From Zygnema cylindricum (taxonomy: Eukaryota > Streptophyta > Zygnematophyceae > Zygnematales > Zygnemataceae), in assembly GCA_037447655.1 (NCBI GenBank), contig JBBHKE010002853.1:292201-354200 (forward strand): DNA of 62,000 bases, read 5' to 3'. Every line of letters starts with the position of its first letter. Positions within the stretch are counted from its first letter, which is position 1. A model generated the notes under the pieces. That model was not told the origin of the DNA and did no database searches. It was given only the letters and a program-made list of their open reading frames with translations. The position numbers and the translations under genes are program-made. This document shows, one piece after another, positions 11,901 to 22,456 of this stretch.

Positions 11901-14900
11901 GGGCAGCCTACGATGCCTTTCTCGCCGAATTTCCTCTTTGTTACGGGTACTGGAAAAAGTATGCCGACCACGAGAAAAGATACTACGAGACGAAACAAAT
12001 TGCGGAAACTGACAAAACCGAGGATGGCGACAAAATTGAAGATGCTGACAAAACTGAGGAAGCTGACAAAACTGAGGAAACTGTCAAAATTGAGGACAAA
12101 ACTGAGGAAGTTTTTGAAAGAGGAGCCGCGGCAGTAGCTTATAGTGCGGATATGTGGATGCACTATTGTGTATTTAAGGGAAAGGCTTCGACCAATCCTG
12201 ACGAAGTTCGCAGGTACTGAAAGCCCTGGAAAAAAAAAAACCCTTTTTATTGCAAAAAAGCTGTTATTCTCCGGTTTGTTCTCATATCTTTTGGAAATGC
12301 TCCTTTTGTGAAGTTTTTTTTAAGTTGTTTGAAGTTTTTTTTTTTGGAGTGCCTGCTTTTGGAGTATTCCTGTCGTTTTCCTGTTTGCTGTATGTATGTT
12401 TTCCTGTTTTGTCTTTTGTGTCGTTAATTGGTGACAAAAAAGGGTTGTGAATAGCAATTTGGAGAGTCGGAGAGTCGCCTTCATTATTTAGTCAAGCTGT
12501 GGATGGAGCCCAATGTTGAAACAAATTTTGTGAAATGTTAGGGTTCTTCCAGATTTTTTTTAGGGTTTTGATTTGCAGGTGTTGCTATTGGACTAACACT
12601 CACCGGCTTTTGCAGAAAAGTTGATGCAGGTCATATTCTTTCTTAACCACTTGTGATACTCCTTTTTTTTTTGCTAACTTCTGGAGTTTCTTGTAGCTAG
12701 TTGTTCAAATCTTTTTTTATGTGCGTTTCTTTTAGGGTTTTGTGTTGAAGTTGCTTTTTTTTTGAAGCTTCTTATGCTTTTTTTTTTCTTCCCTGGTCCG
12801 TCTGTCACTTTTTAACTTTCGTTTATTCTTATTGTTGTTATTGTTTTTTTTTTTATTTGTTTTTACAACAAAAAAGCGCATAGAGTCCGTCTGTCCGACC
12901 GTCTGTTCTTATTTTTATTACTATAATTATCATTATTATTATTGTTTTTTTTCTTAGTTTTTGCTTTATTTTTCCAAAAAAAAAACAACATGATGTGCGA
13001 GTCTTACTGCTATTACTATTATTATTTTCTCGACAACAACCTTTTTTTGTCTTTATCGTTTTTTGTCTCGTTGTGGCGAAGCTCCTGTTAAAAGAAAAAG
13101 CCAGGCCAGGCTCAAAAAGAAAAAGCCTCAGCGAAGAAAAAGACAAATTTTGGACGTAGTCGGAGGTAATAAAATTTGTGAGCAATTTTTCAATACGGGA
13201 AAAAAAAAGAGAGAAGATAAAAGCTGTGGGTGAATATGGCTTTTTTCCACTCTTTTGTCTCAAAACATTTTAACTGTGGAAAAAAATACAGAATCAGTGG
13301 AAAAACAAAGTTGGTGACAAATGTCACGGTTGTTTTATGGCAAATCAGATGGGATGAGATGGATGGATTGATCTCCATAACTTTTTTTTTTTGAGGTCCT
13401 TCTGGTTTTTGTGGTTTTTGGTGGTTTTTTTGGTGTTTTTGGTTCCAATTTTTTGGTCTTTTTGGTTACAATTTTTTGCAATAGCTGTCTTCACAGGTCC
13501 TTTTTATCCCTATGTTCTTTTTATCATTTTTTATTATTATGTACTTAACATTATAAGAGTTATACTATCAGGCCTTGATAAAGCAAGGCATCTTCGGAAT
13601 GAGATATTTTTCCTTACTTTTGGGCGGTAAATTCTGTCTTTTTCTGCAGTTTGTACGAGAGAGGACTTTCCTATGTGGCGACGGATTACTCCTCTCATAC
13701 TTTGTGGGACAAATACTTAGAATTTGAAACGGAGCAAAAGGATTGGGTACGAGTGGCCCAGATTTATACGGCAATTCTAGCCAATCCCAGCCATCAATTG
13801 GATCAATACTGGAACGAGTGAGTTTTTTTTTTTGTTCTTTACTCGCCCTTTTCCGGTTTTTTTTGTCTTTTGATCTATACGGCAATTCTGGCCAATCCGA
13901 GCCATCAATGGGATCCATACGGGAACGAGTGATTTTTTTTCCCTTCTATCTTTTTTTTATTTTTTATTTTTTAATCTAATCGTTGGATCTATGCTCGAAT
14001 GAGTGGAGCTTCTTTTTTTTACACCTTCCGATAAATATTATAATTTGTTTTATTTTTTTGTCGACCAGCTTCAAGGCGTTTGTCGCGAGTCACCCATCGG
14101 TCACCTTAAAATTATATTTTACTAACAAATGTATATATAAAAAAGACCTTCACAATAATATATCCTGTTTTATTTTTTTTGTTGACCAGCTTTAAGGCAT
14201 TTGTCGCGAGTCATCCTTTGACCGAAATTCAAACTCCTGAAGAGAGGGAAGCTTCCGGAACCCCATTTGTACCTGAACCTGCTCCCCCTGCGGAAATCGA
14301 AAACGAGGAAACCGAAAATCCCACTTTAGAAGATGTCCCAAAAACCGGAAAAACGGAAGCGGAAATGGTCGAAGAATATATCGCTTCTCGAGAAATTTTA
14401 TACAAAGCGAGTAAAGAGAGAGATAACAAGATAAAGGAATTTGAAATCAATATCAAACGACCCTGGTTCCATAGTAAGCCTTTGGATAGCCACCAGTTAC
14501 AAGTGTGGCATCGATATCTTGACTTTATCGAGAAAGAGGGAGATTTCGGAAAGGTACGCACTAGTTTTTTTGTTTTTTGTTTTTTAATTCCTTCGTTTGT
14601 ATTTGTTTTCGTGGATTAGTGCTGAAAAGGCGGAAGACTTTGGAAAGGTACACTTTTTACAACTTTTTATGTTTGGAGTCAAATACAAATATGGTTCTAA
14701 AATTGTCGCTGTTTTTTGTGTCTGTTTTGGTGTTTTGCAGATTGTCAATTTATACGAGAGGTGTCTCATCCCCTGTGCCTCCTACCCGGAGTACTGGATC
14801 CGATATGTGACGCGACTTGAGAGTCTCGACAGCCTGGATAGAGCCACAGAGGCCTTGACACGTGGCACTCTTGTATTCGTGAAGGTACCCCTCTCCCTCT

Positions 14901-15785
14901 CTCTCTCTCCCCTTCTCTCTCTCTCTCCCTCTCTCTCTCTCCCCTTCTCTCTCTCTCCCTCTCTCTCTCTCCCTCCCTCTACCAGCGTCGTCCAGAGATC
15001 CATGCCACTAAGTTCAAGGAGCGTCACAGTGACATGGAGACCTCTAAGCCTCAACTTAAACCCTAAAACCTGAATCCCCAAAAACCCTACTCCTAAAACT
15101 TTTTTTTTCCTCTCTCTCTCTCTCTCTCTATCTCTCTATTCCAGCGTCGTCCCGAAATCCATGTGTTTGCCGCTAAGTTCAAGGAGTGTCACAGTGACAT
15201 GGAGGGGGCGAGGGCAGAGTACGAGCTTGTCCTATCTGAACTTGCCCCGGGACTAGTGGAGGCCGTGGTTCGACTCGGGAATTTGGAGAGGAGACAGGTG
15301 GGTTTTTTTATTCTATCCCCCTTCGTAAAAAAGAAGAAGTTAAGGGCTTGTTTTCTCGCGATCAATTTTTGCTGTTAAAATTGGTTTTTTCAAGGGAGAG
15401 TTGTTGAAAGCGTGGTTCTACTCTCGAACTTGGAGAGGAAACAGGTGGGTTTTTTATTCTATCCGCCTTAGAAAAAAAAATATTGTTGAGAGTTTCTTTT
15501 TTTGCGATCAATATTTACTGTGGAAGTTGATTTTTCTGAGGAAGAATTCGAGTTGTTGAAGCTGTGGTTTGAGTGGCGAAGTAAGAGAGGAGGTAGGTAT
15601 GTTTTTTTTTTTACCATCTTAGAAAACATTTTTTGATAGGTGCATTCTTTTTCTTGCCACGTTAAAAGAAGGTACATATATACATATGCATATACATACA
15701 TATATATGCATATATACAGACATATATGCATATATATACACACATACACACACAGACATATATATACACAGACATATAGATATAG

Positions 15786-15821
<36 letters not shown>

Positions 15822-18800
15822 ATATGTATATGTATATATATATGTATATATACATTTAAGTACATAAGTACATTTATATGGTAGGTGAGTTTTATTCTTA
15901 CCACTTTAGAAAAAATAATGTTTGCATGTCTTGTATTGGCGGTATTAGTTAGTTCTGTTAAAACTATTGATTCCAAAGGCAGAATATGAGTTAGTTAGTA
16001 TCATGTTTTACTGTAAAAGTTGTTGATCTAAGGCGGATTCGACCCCTTTTTCCCCTTTTTTTTCCCGTTTTCCCCCTTTTTTACCTCTTTTCTCCCCCCT
16101 TTTCCCCTCTTTCATCCCCTTTTATTCCTTTTTGTAACGTTTTTTTTCCTTTTTTTTTATATTTTTGCAGGGAAATTCTGACGCAGGCGTTGCAGTTTAC
16201 GAGGCGGCCATAGAAGCCGAAAATGGAAAAGAAGACCCTCGAAACCTTCCCTTCTTATATTTGCAGTATGCCCGTTATCTTGACCAGGTCAGTCTCTCTC
16301 TATCTCTGTCGCTCTCTCTTCCCTGCTCTCTCTCTCTCCTTCCCTCCCTCCCTCTCCTCCCGTTCCCACTCCCAATTTTTCCCTTCAAGATCAGATACAA
16401 GCTTTATCCTATTTTGATGCGGTAAAAAGCGATATAAAGACTATAAAAACAGTATCTCCCTGTTGACTGCTACTTTTTAGTTGTGTTATTATCTGAGCAG
16501 TAATGGATTTTAATAGATATTTTAATGTTATGTTTTTAAAGCTGTCTTTTTTTTGTGTTTTTTCACTTCAAGCGGGTTGGAATACGGAGATATTTAATCG
16601 TCTAACTTTTTTATGTTTTTTTTTTGGTTTCCCTTCAGGCCGTTGGAAGTATGGAGAAAGCGAGAGAGGTTTATAGTCAGGCTGTGGAGAAATCTCCATC
16701 AACTAAGAGTTTATGGCAGGTATAAAAAATTGGAGCCTTAATATCTCAAAGAAAAAAATAAAAAATACTTTTTGTCAAAACATGAGCTTATTATGAAGAA
16801 TGTGGTCATCCTAAAATCTTGCGAACTCCTTCGTTTAACTTTGTTTAACCTACGGTCAAGTCTATTTAACCTCTAGTCAAACTTCGTTAAGCCTGCAGGC
16901 AACTTTGGTTAACCTATAGCACCTTACAGTCAACTTTTACTGACAGTTGACTTTGTTAACTGAGTCAACTTTGTAAAAGTGACACCCAACTTTGTTAAAC
17001 TGACACTCAACTTTGTGAAACTGACACCCAACTTTGTTAAAGTGACACTCAACTTTGGGAAAATGACAACTTAGTGAAAATTTCAGTAAACTTAGTGAAA
17101 ATTACAGTAAACTTAGTGAAAATTACAGTCAACTTAGTGAAAATTGCAGTCAACTTAGTGAAAATTACAGTCAACTTAGTGAAAATGACACTCGACTTTG
17201 TTTGTATGACGATTTCAGGCAGCAATGACATTTGAAGCTTCACACCCGGGAGAGGATCGAGTGAAGCGAGTGAAGGGAGTCGCTGACCAGGCAATTGCGG
17301 CAGTTAAGACCGACGGGACGTCCTGTTTGACTGCCTCAGACCGAGAAGAACTTTGTACTATGGTTGTGGAGGTAAGAAATTATTATTAAGTAATGTTTTA
17401 AACTGACGCTCACTAAAATATTTTTCTACACTGTTCTGTTTTGTCTTCAGTTTGCCGAACTCTTGGGAGATAAAAGTAAATAGTATAAACTGACACTAAA
17501 ACTGAAATGAAACTCACTTGTGTTCTATGTGGTCTTCAGTTTGCCGACCTTTTCGGAGATACGGAAACATTCCATGAGACAGACTCGTGGTTTAGGACTC
17601 ACTTCCCTCCTCGTAGGAGTGGAGCCGAAGGAAAAAAGAGAGCTCTCTCCGATACCACTGACAGAGGAGGAAAACACCAAAAAGTACACTCGACTGGTTC
17701 GGCCCATTTTCAGGGATCGGGAGGAGTAGGAGTAGGAGTGGGAGTGGGAGGAGGAGTGGGAGGAGTAGCAGTAGGAGGAGGAGGATATGCGAATGGACAG
17801 TGGGGACAAGGTTATGGAAACCAGGGAAGCTATGGAGGGCAGGGATGGCAACAGCCTCCCTCTCGTCCTTTATCGGGAGGAGTTCCTCCTCAGCATGGAT
17901 GGGGGAGCAGTTATGCCCAACAAGCGCCTCAGCAACAGGCGGTACCTCAGCAGGTAAAGTTTTTATTATTTTTTGTCTGTTTTTGTATGTTTTTTTTTGT
18001 TTTTGTGTTTTTTTCTGTTTTGTCGGTTATGTCTGTTTTGTCTGTTTGTCAGTTATGCCCAACAAGCACCTCAGCAACAGGCGGTACCTCAGCAGAAGTT
18101 TTTTTTTTATTTTCTGTCTCGTGTTTTTGTCTGTTTTTTTTTGTTTTTACGTTGTTGTTTGTTTTGTCTTGTTTGTCTTTTCGTTGGTTTGTCTGTTGTC
18201 TGTTTTGTCTGTTTGTGTTTTTTTTTCTGTTTTGTTTTTATGCCTGTCCGTTTTTATGTTTGTCCGTTTTTATGTCCGTTTTTATGTCTTCCCAACAAAC
18301 GAACATTTTCTTTTGTCACTTTTGACATTTTTTTTGTCATTTTACCCGTTTTTTTGGCATTTTTAGGCCGGATATGGGGCGTACAACGGGGGATACTATG
18401 GGGCGGCGGCCCAGACTGCGGCCCCTCAGCAGGCGGCCTACGGGGGGTATGCCCCGGCCTATACCGCCCCCACGGCCGCGGTACGTTTTTTAATTTATCT
18501 TTTTTTGTTTTTGGGCGTTTTTTTTTGTTTTGGGTCTTTTGGTTTTTTGGTGGTTATTTTTTTCCTTCTGAAGATATGCCCCGGGCTATATGACCCTGGA
18601 GGTTGATTTCAGTCCTTAACTTTAATTTCAACTAATTCAACTAAAATTCAATTTTAATTTCATCTAATTCAACTATGATCCAATCTTAATTTCATCTAAT
18701 TCAACTATAATTCAATTTTAATTTCATCTAATTCAACTTTAATTCAACCTTAATTTCATCTTATTCAACTATAATTCAATCTTAATTTCATCTAATTCAG

Positions 18801-19054
18801 CTATAATTCAATCTTAATTTCATCTAATTCAACTATAATTCAATCTTAATTTCATCTAATTCTACTTTAACTCCATCAAATTTTGACTTATGGAAAATTA
18901 TCTACTTACGAATATCAAAATAATGTATAATTTTTTATTATATATGCAGGTTTATCCCCAGCAAGGGTACACAGCTCCCTCTCCCTCTACCCCTACCCCT
19001 GCAGCGCCAGCTCAGCAAGGATATTATGCCCAAGGGTATTACGCCCAGCAATAG
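8923..19054 (+). CDS. PRP39: PRP39 pre-mRNA splicing factor, U1 snRNP-associated (13 exons)
   Basis: HAT-repeat protein of the PRP39 family; known members associate with U1 snRNP and help in 5' splice-site recognition in the nucleus. The inferred exons are 8923-9247, 11191-11291, 11882-12213, 13650-13817, 14190-14553, 14741-14884, 15145-15297, 16171-16287, 16639-16719, 17219-17371, 17540-17953, 18367-18480 and 18950-19054. All have GT-AG junctions and matching phases, giving 856 aa. Residues 1-108 are acidic and Gly-rich. HAT repeats run from about 113 to 610, with motifs such as [28 protein letters not shown] and [13 protein letters not shown]. The C-terminus (about 670-856) is a Gly, Gln and Tyr-rich low-complexity tail like that of plant PRP39. 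An acidic DKTEE-type hexapeptide repeat sits between HAT units in exon 3. Most introns contain degenerate copies of the adjoining exon edge, reported separately. A polyadenylation-like AATAAA lies at 19072. Confidence 0.95.
9319..9500 (+). repeat. Pyrimidine (CT/CCCTCT) tract just after the PRP39 exon 1 donor
   Basis: A CT-rich low-complexity tract begins about 70 bp after the donor of intron 1. Similar tracts lie right after the donors of intron 6 (14885-14980) and intron 8 (16290-16370). Three overlapping open frames in it are artefacts of the repeat. Confidence 0.8.
10752..10919. repeat. Intron 1 hairpins: 18-bp perfect inverted repeat and a second overlapping one
   Basis: AATGGTTATTGTTCTTCA at 10752-10769 is the exact complement of 10804-10821, leaving a 34-nt loop. 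The right arm overlaps a second inverted repeat built on AAGCTTTAAGCTTTAAGG-like words at about 10817-10840 and 10897-10918. It could be a small structured RNA or a miniature palindrome; the sequence does not decide. Confidence 0.6.
11053..11130 (+). repeat. Echoes of PRP39 exon 2 start (two decoy acceptors)
   Basis: TTTCAG followed by AGCTTCGAGAGGAAGA (from 11053) and GGCAG followed by ATCTCTCAGAGGAGGGAAGC (from 11110) resemble the true exon 2 start AGCTCTCAGAGGAGGAAAAG at 11191. Each keeps an AG acceptor. Confidence 0.65.
11375..11411 (+). repeat. Echo of PRP39 exon 2 end (37 nt, with donor)
   Basis: The 37 bases from GACCAGCCTGCTTG to GAATGCCGGG copy the last 37 bases of exon 2 with few changes. 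They are preceded by TTTCAG and followed by GTGAG, so this could be spliced as a pseudo-exon. Its length is not a multiple of three, so inclusion would shift the frame. Confidence 0.75.
13872..14001 (+). repeat. Echoes of PRP39 exon 4 end (two copies)
   Basis: 13872-13928 copies the last 57 bases of exon 4 and keeps the donor (GTGATT). A shorter copy at about 13982-14001 ends in ATGA followed by GTGGAG. The source is exon 4 at about 13761-13817. Confidence 0.75.
14069..14099 (+). repeat. Echo of PRP39 exon 5 start
   Basis: CTTCAAGGCGTTTGTCGCGA after GACCAG at 14067-14068 copies the true exon 5 start at 14190, together with the preceding TTTTATTTTTTTG tract. The unit of about 120 bp is a direct tandem duplication of acceptor plus exon head. 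Confidence 0.8.
14618..14647 (+). repeat. Echo of PRP39 exon 5 end
   Basis: TGAAAAGGCGGAAGACTTTGG and onward resembles the exon 5 end GAGAAAGAGGGAGATTTCGG and keeps the donor GGAAAG then GTAC. Confidence 0.6.
14986..15040 (+). repeat. Echo of PRP39 exon 7 start
   Basis: After CTACCAG, about 54 bases copy the first 60 bases of exon 7 (15145 onward), with a 6-nt in-frame deletion and few substitutions. Its upstream CT tract is shared too. Reading on in frame meets a stop near 15065. Confidence 0.8.
15298..15920 (+). repeat. Tandem donor-region array in PRP39 intron 7 (~147-bp unit)
   Basis: The exon 7 tail plus donor plus intron head recurs with donors at about 15298, 15445, 15593 and 15881. 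Successive copies are 147, 148 and 288 bp apart and progressively degenerate. The first echo retains TTGGAGAGGAAACAG then GTGGGT. A CATATA/ATA microsatellite at about 15670-15860 has expanded inside the array. Confidence 0.7.
16567..16592 (+). repeat. Echo of PRP39 exon 9 start
   Basis: CTTCAAGCGGGTTGGAATAC then GGAGA resembles the exon 9 start at 16639 (CTTCAGGCCGTTGGAAGTAT then GGAGA). The acceptor AG has become AA-G in the echo. Confidence 0.5.
17081..17218 (+). repeat. Array of five decoy 3' splice sites upstream of PRP39 exon 10
   Basis: A 21-bp repeat (AAACTTAGTGAAAATTACAGT) places AG dinucleotides at 17085, 17106, 17127, 17148 and 17169, exactly 21 bp apart. The true acceptor is at 17217-17218. 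Upstream, 16840-17070 is an older 20-24 bp array of CAACTTTGTTAA-type words. Confidence 0.75.
17451..17484 (+). repeat. Echo of PRP39 exon 11 start, with an in-frame stop
   Basis: GTCTTCAG then TTTGCCGAACTCTTGGGAGA copies the true start at 17540. The unit of about 89 bp, including upstream intron, is tandemly duplicated. In the reading frame of exon 11 the echo runs into TAG eleven codons in, at 17481-17483. Confidence 0.8.
18053..18095 (+). repeat. Echo of PRP39 exon 11 end, donor lost
   Basis: TTATGCCCAACAAGCACCTC and onward is nearly identical to 17911-17953. The donor GTAAAG has become AAGTTT, and an AG now precedes the copy. Confidence 0.8.
18574..18590 (+). repeat. Echo of PRP39 exon 12 end
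   Basis: ATATGCCCCGGGCTATA repeats the exon 12 segment TATGCCCCGGCCTATA. It is short, so confidence is modest, but it fits the pattern of the other introns. Confidence 0.45.
18608..18880 (+). repeat. 32-bp minisatellite in PRP39 intron 12
   Basis: About eight imperfect copies of a unit built on TAATTTCATCTAATTCAACT plus ATAATTCAATCT. Confidence 0.8.
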
Positions 19055-19407
19055 AAAAAGGTGTAAAAAAAAATAAAAACTTCGAGGTTTTTTTTTTTTT
19101 CTTATCTCCGAAAGTTTTTTTAGCATACAGGGCGGACGAAGATTTGTCTATTCTTGATTTTGTCCTAATTGATTTTGTCCTTTTGTGATTGTCTTTCTCC
19201 GATGTTTTTTTTGAGTTCCTCTTTTTTGAATGTCTTTTCCCGATTTTTTGTCTTTTTCATTCCTTCTGATTTTGTCTTTTGTCTTTTCTTTCAATCTTTT
19301 GGAACAACCCCCCCCCCCCTTTTATACTTTTTTTTTCTTTCCTCGGTAAAGGTTTCTATATGGGGGGAACTGGAGGGAGGGAGAGGGAGGAGAGAAAAAG
19401 AGCGAGA

Positions 19408-20853
19408 AGAGAGGGGGAGGAGAGAGGAGAGGGAGGACAGAGAGGAGGGAGGAGTGGAGAGATAGGAAAGAGAGGAGAGGAGAGGAAACGATGGAAGGGA
19501 GATAAGAGGAGAGTGGAGGGAAAAGAGCGAGAGAGGAGAGGGAGAGGTAGAGTTAGAGGGGAGGGGAGGGTGAAGAAAGATGGGTGAGAGAAATAGAGAG
19601 ATATATCACAGGAGGTTTTGCCAGGCGAATTTTTCAATATTTGACCATATCATGTTTATTTTCTTTATTTTCTTTATTTTCTTTTTTTGAACTTTTCTTT
19701 TTTGTACATTTTTTGTACTTTTTTTGTTGCTGAGATATAGTATTTTTACACCTGTGATCAAGGTCATATATTTTTCGTTCAGTGTTGTACTTTTAAACAT
19801 CGCAACATAAATGAAAAAAACTTGAAAAAAAAAACAAAAAAATATCGCAACACTTGTTTGACTTGATATGGAAAAGTAGTGAAGCTTCTTTCAACCTTTT
19901 TTTGAACCCTTTTATCCTGTTTCTCATTTGCCCCTTTCTCTTTTACCTGTATTTTTTGTTTCACGAAGATTTTTTAGAGCTTCATATTTTTCTTTTTCCA
20001 CTCTAAAGATAAATGGAAGTTGACAAAATTTTATTTTTAAGCTTTTATATAATGCTCTTTTGTTTTCAAAAATATGGTTGATTCAAACCAGAGGTTTTTA
20101 ATTTTCAAAAATAGGGATTTAATTAATTTGAGGAATTCAAAGGTTTATTTGATCTCATCGGTTAGAATACAAAATGGTATATGATGTCAAACTTATTGGG
20201 TGTTTTTAGTGGTTCTAAAAATAAAATTTCATCAACTTCCATTTATCTTTAGAGTGGAAAAAGAAAATATGAAGCTCTAAAAAATCTTCGTGAAAACAAA
20301 AAAATACAGGTAAAAGAGAAAGGGGGCAAATGAGAAACAGGATAAAAGAAAAAGGGGTTCAAAGAAAAAGGTTGAAGAAGCTTCACTACTTTTCCATATC
20401 AAGTCAAACAAGTGTTGCGATATTTTTTTTTGTTTTTTTTTTGCAACTTTTTTTCATTTATGTTTCGATGTTTAAAGTACAACACTGAACGAAAAATATA
20501 TGACCTTGTTCACAGGTGTAAAAATACTATATCTCAGCAACAAAAAAAGCACAAAAAATGTACAAAAAGAAAAGTTCAAAAAAAGAAAATAAAGAAAATA
20601 AAAACATGATATGGTCAAATAATGAAAAGTTCGCCTGGCAAAACCTCCTGTGATATATCTCTCTATCTCTCTCACCCATCTTTCTTCACCCTCCCCTCCC
20701 CTCTAACTCTACCTCTCCCTCTCTCCTCTCTCGCTCTTTTCCCTCCACTCTCCTCTTATCTACCTTCCATCGTTTCCTCTCCTCTCTTCTCTTTCCTATC
20801 TCTCCACTCCTCCCTCCTCTCTGTCCTCCCTCTCCTCTCTCCTCCCCCTCTCT
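19408..20853. repeat. Large palindrome: ~640-bp inverted repeat, ~175-bp spacer
   Basis: The left arm (about 19408-20038) and right arm (about 20216-20853) are complementary over nearly their whole length at roughly 93-95% by eye. The match covers both unique AT-rich sequence and the irregular GA/CT tract, which argues against chance. The spacer is 20039-20215. No coding frame is credible. It lies about 350 bp downstream of PRP39, so readthrough could form a long hairpin. A foldback-type element or a locally inverted duplication are both possible; I find no clear target duplication. Confidence 0.9.
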
Positions 20854-20869
20854 TCTCTTTCAGGGTTTT

Positions 20870-21540
20870 GACACCATTTATTTTTTTGTTACCATTATTC
20901 CTGGCTAGACGTAGGCTAGTTTTACTTAGGCATAGCGTAGCTCCTACTTAGGCTAATTATCAAACTTAGAGAATTTTAGCTTTTGACAAGAATTTGTTCT
21001 TGGCGGCGGAGCTTTCTCTTGCTCTCTCTCTCACCGATTGCTCATATTTTCTATTTGTTATTGCTAGCTAGCTATAGAAGCTAGTTAGGTTACGAATATT
21101 TTCCCTTGTATTTCTGCCCACGTTTTTGATCCACACGGCCTAAGGCCACGACCGGAAGGTTTCCCTCCAAACTCAGTCTTTTGGTGGAAGTGTGGAATTG
21201 GATATCTTGGAGGAGCACATGTCGACCTTGTTGTGCATTCCTCGAGCAGCGTGACAGTTTGGTTGTGTGTCTGTGTGTCTTGTTTATATTTCGGTTGGCT
21301 TGGAACGAGTGTATTTTTGATCCGATTTGGATTATCCCTTGTTCCGATTGGAATATTTCTTGCTTTGCTGTCATAAAGAGATAACTCTTGTAGGGATTGT
21401 GATAAAGAACAGAGAGCCTAGTGGCTACCTCTTGGCTAACATCCAGTGTCTAAGGCTAAAAACCTTTCCTAACTACATGTATGTGCAAACCTATATTGGT
21501 TCACGACTTAAGTAAATAGAAGGTATTGAAGCGTCGGGAT
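20870..21540. other. Unassigned; no gene seen
   Basis: Mixed sequence with CTAGGCTAG and TTAGGC words. Some of it may belong to the leader or LTR of the broken gag element at 22.4-24.0 kb, but no matching LTR pair was found. Confidence 0.4.
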
Positions 21541-21970
21541 CTCGAAAATGCAGGGCAGAAGGCCGATTTTCGGCCGATACTTCAAAATCGCGATCGATCA
21601 TGCGCGAAATGAAACATATCGCCACGAAACATTCACGAAAATGCAGTTCACCAAACGATATTTCGCATCCATACTTCGAAAATCGTGTACCTACGCACAA
21701 AATGAAAGGTATCGCACGAAATTTGTACTATACTACCAAACGTGAAAATATATGAATAGACGTGAAATCGCGCGTGCGAATGAAACAACATGAAAGCCAT
21801 CGGGTATGCATGAAATTGTGTGTTTATGCAAAATACCGCGCGTGTGAAATATCGCGCGTGCATCCAAAATACCATGCGTGCGTGCATTTTATCGTACGCG
21901 CACGCTGAATATCGCTTATGCAAGCATGATATCGTGCGCGCGTGCAACCGACACGATGCGGCATGACAGA
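21540..21970. repeat. CpG-rich degenerate tandem repeat
   Basis: About twenty imperfect units of roughly 18-20 bp around ATCGCGCGTGCATGAAAT. Several sub-stretches are alternating purine-pyrimidine (CGCGCGTGCG). The open frame on the complementary strand reflects the repeat and is not proposed as a gene. Confidence 0.6.
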
Positions 21971-22456
21971 TGTCGTGCATGAGAGGCAAGCAAGCGAACA
22001 TGCATCACAACCAGCAAACTCATGCTCACCAACATATAAACCAGAGAATATAAATATGAAAAGACAAAAAATATATGCACCTTGAGAAGGAATAAAGGTG
22101 AATATGACCCAAAGAGAGAAAGGGAAGAATACTCATCTAGAGTGAAGTGGACCCAATAATTCCCATCTGTTCCTTAGCCTGTGGAGGATCTCGCAAACAC
22201 AACCGGGAGCTTGGAACAGCCATGGCGGAACAATGGTCAGCCAGGTTGAAAGAAAATGGAGAAGCGGGGCACTCCATGTGGAACCCTTGATCACCAGCTG
22301 TACATGTATACACTCTCTACAAACTCAAAAATCCCGTTAGTATCGTTGTCCACCCCATAGAGAATGTGTGGGAAGACCTTAGTGTCGACTATATTCAAAA
22401 GATGATGCGAGTCCATGACAAAACCGAACTCACTAAAACTATCCCGCAATGATGGA

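Noticed and set aside
15056-15100. Telomere-like CCCTAAA words
   Set aside because: Only one or two units; not an interstitial telomere.
15468-15976. Open frames on both strands rich in Tyr/Ile (IYIYTYIYI)
   Set aside because: Translation of a CATATA/TA microsatellite within PRP39 intron 7.
17081-17200. CRISPR array (regular 21-bp repeats)
   Set aside because: No spacers; units are contiguous, in an intron of a eukaryotic gene.
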